From positions 1-27,406 of the forward strand of contig JBBPYD010000136.1 in assembly GCA_038200305.1 (NCBI GenBank): 27,406 nt of DNA, given 5' to 3'. A model generated the notes under the pieces. The model did no database searches. It worked only from the letters and a program-made list of their open reading frames with translations, and was not told the DNA's origin. The stretch comes from JANXXV01 sp038200305. Lineage in GTDB: Bacteria > Acidobacteriota > Terriglobia > Bryobacterales > Bryobacteraceae. Position 1 is the first letter of the stretch. Every line of letters starts with the position of its first letter. This document shows positions 1-7,541 of this stretch, piece after piece. Position numbers and translations under genes: made by a program.

Positions 1-186
1 GATCCGAAAGAACAGCCGCACCCCGGTTGGATTTCGTTCAGCATCGATGGTAAGTACGCATACCCCGATGGCGGTGCGGTCATCGATAGCAAAACGAAAA
101 AGGTCGTAGCCCGCATTCCCACCAGCGAGAAACTTCTCGAAGTAGACTTTCAGGATGGCAAGCCTTCAAGAGCAGGGCACCGCTAG
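1..186 (+). CDS. C-terminal end of a YVTN/YncE-type beta-propeller protein (5' truncated by window edge)
   Basis: Frame 1 is open from the first base to a TAG stop at 184-186 and gives the last 61 residues of a protein. The stretch HPGWISFSIDGKYAYPDGG followed by VIDSKTKKVVARI reads as one propeller blade: a 'date in the present state' strand, a short turn, then a strand naming a stored value. This is the usual closing blade of YVTN-type propeller proteins that are common in Acidobacteria. The tail after the blade (EKLLEVDFQDGKPSRAG) also fits that group. The start, signal peptide and the rest of the propeller lie outside the window. The next gene starts 18 bases downstream on the same strand, so the two are probably co-transcribed. 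Function beyond a secreted propeller cannot be stated. Confidence 0.7.
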   Translation, partial: DPKEQPHPGWISFSIDGKYAYPDGGAVIDSKTKKVVARIPTSEKLLEVDFQDGKPSRAGHR

Positions 187-204
187 CAGTAGAATCGGAA
201 GGCC

Positions 205-2901
205 ATGAAGATCGCTCGACTACTTGTGCCGTTTGTGACTGCGGCCGCTTGCTATTCTGCCGTCGTTCCAATCGATACATCCGGCGTTCGCCCCGGTCCC
301 ATCCAGGTTTCCTCTACGCCGGATTCTGTAAGTGTGAGTTGGAGCGATGAGGCTTCTAATCCCTGGCAGGCTGGCTTCTCTCTGGACCCCGCAAAGCCGC
401 TGATCACCGTGGTCGCGCAAGGCGGTAAACCAATCATTGAGCGAGCCCAGCCCATCTACCGTTGCTCAACAGGCAAACGCCGCGGGGGGTGGGATGCTTT
501 CTTTGACTTCCCGCCAAGCCATCCAGACGGCACGCGCAGCTTCCAGGGCGAATTCAAGCTCCAGTCCGCCAAGGCTTCTACGTCAGGCGATCGCGTGACG
601 TTAACTTTTGACGGCTTCCATATGGGCATCTTTGAGGGAGCCATCAGCTACACGTTCTACCCCGGCAGCCGCCTGGTTCAGCAGCAGGCGGTGGTGAAGA
701 CGCAGGAACAGGATGTCGCGTTCTACTACGACACCGGCCTGCGCATCACCGCCGATAACGACCGCCGTCCGGGCGGCAACATGGAATCGCAGATCGCCTA
801 TTATGATACGCAAGGCCAGTTGCGAACGGCGCAGTCCGCTGGTTCCGATCGTGAACCGTTGGCCGTCCGCTATCGCACTATCGCAGCCCGCACGGAAAAC
901 GGCAGCATCGCCGTCTTTCCAGCGCCGCATCAATACTTCTTCGCCAGGGACTACACCACTAACATGGCGAATCTTTGGCACGCCGAATGGCGCGGGTCGG
1001 TTTCCATTGGGGTTCGCCAATTGCCCGATGACAATTCGCCGTATTACCCGTGGATGAACGCTCCGCCCGGCACCGAACAGCATCTCGGCGTCTTCTACCT
1101 GTTAAGCACCGGAAAGCCAGAGGCCGTGCTCAATGATGTACTCCGGTACACCCACAAAGACCGCTTCCCGGCCCTTGCCGGATATAAGACCTTCGCGCCG
1201 CATTGGCATCTCGCGTACACCGTGCAGGCGATGGCGAAAGGCAACGATTGGGTGCCGCCCTTTAAGCCTGTGATGAAAGCCATGGGAATCGACTCCGCCA
1301 TGATTATGGATTTCCATGGCGACGGGCATCCGGCGGATCTCACGAATCTCCGTCTGGATGAGCTGGATGCGTATTTCCGCGCCACGCGGGCGCAGTCCGA
1401 TCTGGAATTCCTGTTGATTCCTGCCGAAGAAGCGAACGTGCATCTTGGCGGGCACTGGGCCATCGCGTTTCCAAAGCCTGTTTACTGGCATATGGATCGC
1501 AAGGACGCAACTCCGTTTCAGATTTCCGATGCGAAGTATGGCAAGGTCTACAACATCGCGAACGAAAAAGAACTGCTCGACATGGTACGCAGTGAGAACG
1601 GATTCCTATACCAGACCCACCCGCGCACGAAAGGCTCTACCGGCTACCCCGATAAAATTCGTGGCACCGGACACTTCCGCGATCCCCGCTACTTCGGCGC
1701 GGGGTGGAAGGCAATGCCGTCGGATCTCTCATCGCCCCGGCTCGGCGAGCGTTCCCTCAAGCTGCTGGACGATATGAACAACTGGGGAATGCCGAAGCGC
1801 ATCCTGGGCGAAGTGGATGTCTTTCAGATCGATTCCACGCACGAACTCTACGCCCACATGAACGTAAACTACGTGCGCATGCCCAGCCTTCCGAGTTACG
1901 GCAACTACGGTCAGATACTCGATGTAGTAGCGAAAGGCGATTTCTTTGTCAGCACCGGGGAGGTGCTGTTGCCCGAAGTCAACATCGGCACAACCGATCC
2001 CAACACCATCGTGGTCAAAGCGAAGATGCAAAATACGTTCCCTTTGCAGATGGCGGAAATTGTCTGGGGCGACGGCGCAGAGACGCACCGCCAAATATTT
2101 CCGCTTGAGACCACGCGTGCTTTCAGCACCGGCACACTGGAGCATCGCACCACTGCCAAAGGCTGGAAGTGGGCCCGCTTCGCTGTCTGGGACATTGCCG
2201 GGAACGGAGCATTCGTCAATCCGGTTTCTGCGGCGGCGCACACCCGCGTGATCGCGGTGGACGGTTTTCACAATAACGAAGCGCAGCCGCACTATCGCTG
2301 GGAAGGCACATACCCTGGCGGCTTCTCGGAACTCGGAACGCTCCTCCGCGGCCAGGGTGGCGAACTCCGCACCATTCTCACCAGCATGACTCCCGCAACA
2401 CTCTCCGGTGTCGATTGCCTGATTATCGTCGATCCCGATATTCCCAAGGAGAATCCGAAACCCAATTACATCGCCGATGATGAAATCACCGCTATCCGCG
2501 AATGGGTGCGTAACGGCGGCCGCTTGGTGATTCTCGGGAACGATGCCGGCAATGCCGAGTTTGAGCATCTCAACAAACTTAACGCTGAGTTCGGATTTAC
2601 ATTCATCGAAACCACGCATCACAATGCTCAGCAGAGCGGAAAGCTTAGCCTGCACTTACCGGAGCATCCCATCTTTGACGGGGCGCAGACGTTTTACGCC
2701 GTGGACGTAGCGCCGCTGAAAATCGATAAGCCCTCGGTTCAGGCGATTCTCTCTGATAACGGCGAACCCATCATGGCCCTCACCAGTTTCGGAAAAGGCA
2801 AGGTCTTCGCCCTCGGCGACCCCTGGATTTACAATGAATATATTCACAGCGGCAGCAATCAAAAGATCGCGGAAAATCTCTTTCGCTATCTGCTCCGGTA
2901 A
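205..2901 (+). CDS. Large secreted protein with PHP-like His/Asp-rich middle region and GATase-like C-terminal domain
   Basis: 898 residues with a short signal peptide (about 1-19, MKIARLLVPFVTAAACYSA). Residues ~20-320 look like all-beta sugar-lyase or mutarotase-type sequence. The middle region (~325-560) holds possible metal ligands in PHP-like order: HWH at 333-335, FHGDGH at 370-375, EE at 408-409, HLGGH at 413-417 and DSTHE at 543-547. This suggests a metallohydrolase, but the classic N-terminal HxH of PHP proteins is altered, so the activity is inferred. Residues ~735-898 resemble the class I glutamine-amidotransferase-like (DUF4350/ThuA-like) domain, with LIIVDPDIP near 738, RLVILGNDAG near 775 and a final GDPWIYN near 870. 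An SD-like GGAAGG lies just before the ATG. The next gene begins 6 bases after the stop, so both are likely in one transcript and both act in the periplasm or outside. Confidence 0.7.
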   Translation: MKIARLLVPFVTAAACYSAVVPIDTSGVRPGPIQVSSTPDSVSVSWSDEASNPWQAGFSLDPAKPLITVVAQGGKPIIERAQPIYRCSTGKRRGGWDAFFDFPPSHPDGTRSFQGEFKLQSAKASTSGDRVTLTFDGFHMGIFEGAISYTFYPGSRLVQQQAVVKTQEQDVAFYYDTGLRITADNDRRPGGNMESQIAYYDTQGQLRTAQSAGSDREPLAVRYRTIAARTENGSIAVFPAPHQYFFARDYTTNMANLWHAEWRGSVSIGVRQLPDDNSPYYPWMNAPPGTEQHLGVFYLLSTGKPEAVLNDVLRYTHKDRFPALAGYKTFAPHWHLAYTVQAMAKGNDWVPPFKPVMKAMGIDSAMIMDFHGDGHPADLTNLRLDELDAYFRATRAQSDLEFLLIPAEEANVHLGGHWAIAFPKPVYWHMDRKDATPFQISDAKYGKVYNIANEKELLDMVRSENGFLYQTHPRTKGSTGYPDKIRGTGHFRDPRYFGAGWKAMPSDLSSPRLGERSLKLLDDMNNWGMPKRILGEVDVFQIDSTHELYAHMNVNYVRMPSLPSYGNYGQILDVVAKGDFFVSTGEVLLPEVNIGTTDPNTIVVKAKMQNTFPLQMAEIVWGDGAETHRQIFPLETTRAFSTGTLEHRTTAKGWKWARFAVWDIAGNGAFVNPVSAAAHTRVIAVDGFHNNEAQPHYRWEGTYPGGFSELGTLLRGQGGELRTILTSMTPATLSGVDCLIIVDPDIPKENPKPNYIADDEITAIREWVRNGGRLVILGNDAGNAEFEHLNKLNAEFGFTFIETTHHNAQQSGKLSLHLPEHPIFDGAQTFYAVDVAPLKIDKPSVQAILSDNGEPIMALTSFGKGKVFALGDPWIYNEYIHSGSNQKIAENLFRYLLR

Positions 2902-2907
2902 ACCACA

Positions 2908-4950
2908 ATGAAGTTTACGATCAGTACATTCAGATTTCCAGCCGTACTGCTGTTCACGGCGGCAATGTATGCCCAGGGCTTCCGCCCGCCGGCTACGCCG
3001 CTGATAGCGCATGACCCTTATTTCAGTATCTGGTCCATGGCGGATAATCTGACCGGCGAACCTACCAAACACTGGACCGGCACGGATCAACCGCTCACCG
3101 GCCTGATTCGGATTGACGGGAACGCATACCGCTATATGGGAGCGCAGCCGAAGAACGTACCGGCGATGACCCAGGTCCGGCACGAACTCCAACCCACCCG
3201 AACCATCTATGGGTTTGAGACTGCCGGCGTCAGCCTCACGCTCACGTTCCTTACTCCTGCATTCCCGGACGATCTCGACATCCTGTCGCGCCCGGCAACT
3301 TACCTGACCTGGGACGTCCATTCCACAGACAGCAAGTCCCACCGGATTGCGATCTACTTCGATAGTTCCGCATTGCTTGCCGTCAACACCGCCGATCAGG
3401 CCGTCAACGCGTCGCGATACAAACTGGACGGCGTCGACGTCCTTCGGGTGGGATCGGTCGATCAGCCTGTGCTCGCGAAATCCGGCGACAACATCCGCAT
3501 CGACTGGGGCTACTACTATCTAGCCATTCCGGCGCAAGCGGCCAAGGTGAGTACATCCATCACGCAACGTAGTGGACAGAATGGGTTCGTCGAGCATGGC
3601 GCTCTCCCGGATAACGACGACTTCGATCTTCCACGTACTCCATCGAATAATCCGCCGCTCCTCGCGGCCGTCTTCGATCTTGGCGAAGTCGGCACGGAAC
3701 CTGTGTCACGCTACGTCGTGCTCGCCTATGACGATCTCTTTTCCATCGAATATTTCAACCGGAAACTCCGTCCGTGGTGGCGCCGCAATGGCATGGGAGC
3801 GGACGGACTCTTGCGCGCCGCCGTCCACGATTACCCTGCTTTGTCCGCGCGCAGCCGTGCCTTTGACGAGAAACTCGTCGGAGATCTCACCCGGGCCGGA
3901 GGCGAGAAGTACGCCCGCATTGCCGTCCTCGCATTCCAGCAAACCCTTGCCGCGCACAAACTGGTAGCCGATATCGATGGCACGCCGCTGTACTTCTCAA
4001 AGGAGAATTTCAGCAACGGCTGCATCGACACGGTGGATGTCACCTATCCATCGGCGCCGTTCTTTTTATACTTCAACACGCTTCTGTTGAAAGCCCAACT
4101 CACTCCTGTGCTCGACTATGCAAAACTGCCCCGCTGGCCATGGTCCTATGCGCCTCATGACCTGGGCCGGTACCCGCTCGCAAACGGGCAGGTTTACGGC
4201 GGAGCCGAGCGTACCGAAGATCGTCAGATGCCGGTGGAAGAAAGCGGAAACATGCTGATCCTGTTGGGAGCGATGGCGAAGAAGGACGGGAACGCGGATT
4301 ACGCGCTGAAGTACTGGCCGCTTCTGCAAAAATGGGCTGCCTACCTGCGCGAGAAGGGCATGGACCCGGAGAATCAGCTCAGTACAGACGACTTCGCCGG
4401 CCATCTCGCGCACAATACGAACCTATCCATCAAGGCAGTGGAAGCGCTCGGCAGTTACGCCATGATGGCCGCCATGCTGGGAAAGACTGAGGAAGCGGGC
4501 GCCTACAAGAAGACGGCTCAGGACATGGCCGCGCGCTGGATCTCCATGGCCGGCGATGGCGGCCACTTCCGCCTGGCGTTCGATAAGCCCGGCACATGGA
4601 GTCAGAAATACAATCTGGTCTGGGACCGCATCCTCGATCTCAATCTCTTTCCGCCCGAGGTGGCTGCCAAGGAAATCGCGTTCTACAAGACGAAGCAAAA
4701 TCGTTACGGCCTGCCTCTCGACAATCGCGAGGTCTACACAAAGCTCGATTGGATTCTCTGGACCGCAACCATGGCCACCAATCGGCAGGATTTCGATGCC
4801 CTGATAACCCCAGTCTACGATTTCTTGAACGAATCGCCCAGCCGCGTCCCGATGACCGATTGGTATTGGACGATGGATGGAAAGCAGCGGGGTTTCCAGG
4901 CCAGGTCCGTCGTCGGCGGTGTATTCATCAAAATGTTAGCTCCACGCTGA
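2908..4950 (+). CDS. Secreted glutaminase-A family protein (DUF4964-DUF5127-DUF4965-DUF1793 type)
   Basis: 680 residues. A signal peptide spans about 1-23 and ends at MYAQG. Residues ~24-80 (PATPLIAHDPYFSIWS and the TDQPLTGLIRIDG stretch) match the N-terminal region of the fungal and bacterial glutaminase A group. A beta-rich DUF5127-like region follows to ~270, then an alpha-helical toroid-like region (DUF4965/DUF1793) to the end. Typical segments are CIDTVDVTYPSAPFFLYFN near 372, the alternating helices around 430-560, and the closing DWYWTMDGKQRGFQARSVVGG. Fungal members release glutamate from glutamine; bacterial ones are mostly uncharacterised, so the substrate is unknown. It follows the 898-residue protein by 6 bases with no clear SD and converges with the hydrolase gene 14 bases downstream. 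Confidence 0.85.
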   Translation: MKFTISTFRFPAVLLFTAAMYAQGFRPPATPLIAHDPYFSIWSMADNLTGEPTKHWTGTDQPLTGLIRIDGNAYRYMGAQPKNVPAMTQVRHELQPTRTIYGFETAGVSLTLTFLTPAFPDDLDILSRPATYLTWDVHSTDSKSHRIAIYFDSSALLAVNTADQAVNASRYKLDGVDVLRVGSVDQPVLAKSGDNIRIDWGYYYLAIPAQAAKVSTSITQRSGQNGFVEHGALPDNDDFDLPRTPSNNPPLLAAVFDLGEVGTEPVSRYVVLAYDDLFSIEYFNRKLRPWWRRNGMGADGLLRAAVHDYPALSARSRAFDEKLVGDLTRAGGEKYARIAVLAFQQTLAAHKLVADIDGTPLYFSKENFSNGCIDTVDVTYPSAPFFLYFNTLLLKAQLTPVLDYAKLPRWPWSYAPHDLGRYPLANGQVYGGAERTEDRQMPVEESGNMLILLGAMAKKDGNADYALKYWPLLQKWAAYLREKGMDPENQLSTDDFAGHLAHNTNLSIKAVEALGSYAMMAAMLGKTEEAGAYKKTAQDMAARWISMAGDGGHFRLAFDKPGTWSQKYNLVWDRILDLNLFPPEVAAKEIAFYKTKQNRYGLPLDNREVYTKLDWILWTATMATNRQDFDALITPVYDFLNESPSRVPMTDWYWTMDGKQRGFQARSVVGGVFIKMLAPR

Positions 4951-4964
4951 ACATTGCCGTCTTG

Positions 4965-5942
4965 TTAGGGCTTCAGATAAACGGCTAAAAACTTGTACGC
5001 CTCGGCTCGCGATTCCTTCGCCAGAGCGGTGTCGATCCGGTTGAATTCATGTCCGCCCGGCGCGTCCTGGTAGATGTTGTATTCGAACTTCTTGCCTTCG
5101 GCTTTCAGCGCGGCGATCAGCCGTTCCACCTCAAGCACGTTCACATCTTCGTCGTTCGTGTTTGTGTGGATCAGAAGCGGGGTCGCCAGTTCCCTCACGT
5201 GAAACAGAGGAGACCGCCGCTGATATTCCTTCACATCTTCCGATGCCGTCTTTCCGATGTGGTTCTTGGCCGAAAAGATGCTCCGATAGCTCTCTGACTT
5301 GTAGCCCATCCTGGCGACCAGATCGCTCACTGGTACGCCGGCGTACGCGGCGGCAAACGCATCCGGATGCTGGAAGATATTCATCAGCGTGATCAGCCCG
5401 CCGTGGCTCCATCCAATCATCCCCACGCGCTTCGGATCCAGGAAGCTGTAGTTGGACAGCATCCACTTTCGGCCCTCGAACACGTCGTCCACCTCGCGTC
5501 CGCCGTAATCGATCTGTTCTGCGAACTCGTGCCCGTAGCCGGTGCTTCCGCGATAATCGGTGGCGATGATACTGTAGCCTTGGCCGATCAACTCGCGGAC
5601 AATGTGGATATAACCGGTTCCGAAGTTGCTGTGTACTCCGCCATGGGCGAATAGGATGAGCGGATGCTTCTTGGTCCGGTCCAGATTCTTTGGGATGAAC
5701 GTCAGCGAATGGATGATGAGTGGGTTCCCGGCGCCCTGCGCGGACGGATTTGGCGTGTACCGCGCCGGCAGGCTGGTGAACGCGACGTCATCCACCTCCG
5801 CCACATCGCCTAACGCGGTTCGCCACGTCAGATGATCCACCGCTTTCGCCAGTTCGGCATTTGGAGGCGTCTGCGCAAGACACGCAACACATGCAAGAGC
5901 ACCGCAAAGCAGAAGAGACCAGCACGCTTTCATCTGGCTCAT
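4965..5942 (-). CDS. Secreted alpha/beta hydrolase, prolyl oligopeptidase-like (S9) family
   Basis: 325 residues with a signal peptide ending near ACLAQT (about residue 25). The fold is clear from the oxyanion-side strand LILFAHGG (96-102), the second strand IIATDYRGSTGYG, and the nucleophile elbow GWSHGG with Ser179. Likely acid residue is Asp264 or Asp266 in NTNDEDV, and the likely base is His298 in GGHEF. The layout matches S9-type acyl-peptide hydrolases without their propeller domain, so it may cleave short peptides or esters. Its ATG overlaps the TGA of the EpsI-type gene by 4 bases, so translation is probably coupled and it is the third gene of the exosortase operon. Whether it has a role in processing exported proteins or polysaccharide is not shown by the sequence. 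Confidence 0.85.
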   Translation of the reverse strand: MSQMKACWSLLLCGALACVACLAQTPPNAELAKAVDHLTWRTALGDVAEVDDVAFTSLPARYTPNPSAQGAGNPLIIHSLTFIPKNLDRTKKHPLILFAHGGVHSNFGTGYIHIVRELIGQGYSIIATDYRGSTGYGHEFAEQIDYGGREVDDVFEGRKWMLSNYSFLDPKRVGMIGWSHGGLITLMNIFQHPDAFAAAYAGVPVSDLVARMGYKSESYRSIFSAKNHIGKTASEDVKEYQRRSPLFHVRELATPLLIHTNTNDEDVNVLEVERLIAALKAEGKKFEYNIYQDAPGGHEFNRIDTALAKESRAEAYKFLAVYLKP

Positions 5943-6610
5943 GCAGGAAAGCGTTGTCTGAGGGGACTGAAGAAATCCTTGATGAAATTGACCGCCGCGT
6001 TAGTGGCAGCCTGGTCGTCATTGTTGACCACGGGAATCACCACACGGACCAGCGCGGTATCGGTACGGTTGAAACGGATCGCATCCGCGGCCGTAAAGAA
6101 TCGCGCCTTATATTCGCTTGCCACCACCCTGTCGCGAGACTGATACCAGTAGAGAACAATGCTCTTGTTTTCACCCTTGGCCACCAGGTAATGGTTTACC
6201 TCAATCGGCTCGGCCCTGCCTGGCACGTCCACGTTGATCGTGTCGGAAATTGTCTGCATCCACCCATTTCCCGGCAAACAATTCTTAGGGGAGTGTGGAA
6301 CCTGTCCAGAACGTTGTGTTTTGAAAAACGCGACGAAAAGATTCGCTTGCACATGAAGAGCCGGGTTCACGTACTCCCTGTTCAAAAGTTCATCCGCTTT
6401 GAGAACTTCGCGCGTTTCCTCATCCACAACACCTTCCGCGGACATCGTCCAGCTTCCAAGCTGTTGGGGCAATCCACCTAGCGGCTGATACACCGGCTGA
6501 ATCTCCGCCCGCGATAATCCGTGATAAAGCAGCGCCTGAGAAATAAGAACCACGCTCAGAATCTGCGCCGGTTTGGACTTCAAAAACCCAGTACTATCTG
6601 GCATCCGCAT
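5939..6610 (-). CDS. epsI: EpsI-type exosortase partner (DUF3485 family)
   Basis: 223 residues. An N-terminal membrane segment lies at about 15-31 (AQILSVVLISQALLYHG), followed by an exported domain. The family signature HSPKNCLPGNGW is at 106-117, with the conserved His106 and Cys111, and further on come the VLYWYQ and R-x-R-like segments typical of EpsI/EpsH C-terminal domains. Proteins of this group are encoded with or fused to exosortases and are linked to exopolysaccharide export. The exact biochemical role is not settled. The start codon at 6610 lies inside the last codons of the exosortase gene (17-base overlap), and its stop overlaps the hydrolase start, so the three genes form one operon. 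The symbol follows the family name only. Confidence 0.88.
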   Translation of the reverse strand: MRMPDSTGFLKSKPAQILSVVLISQALLYHGLSRAEIQPVYQPLGGLPQQLGSWTMSAEGVVDEETREVLKADELLNREYVNPALHVQANLFVAFFKTQRSGQVPHSPKNCLPGNGWMQTISDTINVDVPGRAEPIEVNHYLVAKGENKSIVLYWYQSRDRVVASEYKARFFTAADAIRFNRTDTALVRVVIPVVNNDDQAATNAAVNFIKDFFSPLRQRFPA

Positions 6611-7484
6611 GCATTGCCCTTATGATCAAGTTAAGAAGCTGATGGACCATGACCAGCATGAACAAAGCGATCATGAAAATCACCCAGCCCGAAGCGGAGT
6701 GAAAGAAGCCATGCGCAAGATCTGGACGGATCTCGCTCAGAATACCGGTGAGTGTCACACGGCCTGAATTCGCCACAATCGCGATCGGTATCGTGGCCAG
6801 AAAGAGTACAAACCGCATCCAGACCCGGCTATCGAAGAAATACGAATAGACCAGCGAAAGGAAACTGAGTGAAAGCAGTGACCTGATGCCGCTGCAAGCC
6901 TCCACAACAGATAACTTCTGGCTGGCAAGCTCCAGCACGTTGCCGTCTCGCAGAACGGGATATCCCATCAGATTCAGTACGAATTCGGCCACCTGGCTGG
7001 CGAAAATCTGGAGCGGAAACGTGATCTGGTTATAGATCACCGATGGGATAGGGACCATGAAGAACAGCAAGATCACGGGGAACGCCAGAATCCGTAGCGC
7101 TTGCATCCCACCCAAAAATACAATGATGCCGATGATCGACTCGATGAAGGCGGTTCGCGTGGTGAACAATTCGGCTGCAAGCGTGGAGATGTACAACTGC
7201 AGGCCCGCAAACACAAGAATCGCCAAACCCCAGTAGTTGATCTTCAAACCGCTGGCAAACAGCTTATCCCGGTTCTGCCATGCAATGTAAGCTGCAATTA
7301 CGGGAACAAAGAAGCCGTGCCCCATGTCCTCGTCGTAATACCACTTATGCACCAACTGGGCCAGAACGGGGAAATAGCAGATAATAAGGAGCGCGGAAAA
7401 CCATGCCACGGCAAGCCATGGCAGTTGCCGTTTGTGGTCTAAATCAGCAGACGGTGGGGACACGGAATTTGCAACAGAACTCAT
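6594..7484 (-). CDS. Exosortase (membrane cysteine transpeptidase family)
   Basis: 296 residues with about eight hydrophobic segments between 22 and 290. The three catalytic residues of exosortases are visible: Cys197 in EACSGIRS, Arg242 in NSGRVTLTG and His262 in HGFFHSASGW. Length and order fit the family. Exosortases cut C-terminal PEP-CTERM signals of exported proteins and anchor or release them at the outer surface, often in bacteria that make exopolysaccharide. No protein ending in a PEP-CTERM signal was seen in this window, so its substrates are elsewhere. A purine-rich GGGAAG lies about 8 bases before the ATG. It starts an operon with the EpsI-type gene and the hydrolase, divergent from the S55 peptidase gene 57 bases away. 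Confidence 0.92.
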   Translation of the reverse strand: MSSVANSVSPPSADLDHKRQLPWLAVAWFSALLIICYFPVLAQLVHKWYYDEDMGHGFFVPVIAAYIAWQNRDKLFASGLKINYWGLAILVFAGLQLYISTLAAELFTTRTAFIESIIGIIVFLGGMQALRILAFPVILLFFMVPIPSVIYNQITFPLQIFASQVAEFVLNLMGYPVLRDGNVLELASQKLSVVEACSGIRSLLSLSFLSLVYSYFFDSRVWMRFVLFLATIPIAIVANSGRVTLTGILSEIRPDLAHGFFHSASGWVIFMIALFMLVMVHQLLNLIIRAMHADAR

Positions 7485-7541
7485 TCAACACTTCCCGGTC
7501 AATGGCCTTACTAGTTAACCACAACCGTCAGACTACCACAA
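7485..7541. promoter_or_regulatory. Divergent promoter region between exosortase operon and S55 peptidase gene
   Basis: The 57-base gap must hold the promoters of both divergent operons. A direct repeat ACCACAA is present at 7518-7524 and 7535-7541, 17 bases apart and next to the S55 start codon. The TTAACTAG-type stretch just left of it is AT-rich. The repeat could be a regulator site, but no -35/-10 pair is convincing. This is a suggestion only. Confidence 0.35.

Noticed and set aside
1729..2655. 308-codon open frame on the minus strand
   Set aside because: Antisense to the 898-residue protein; no recognisable domain; a typical by-product of GC-rich coding sequence.
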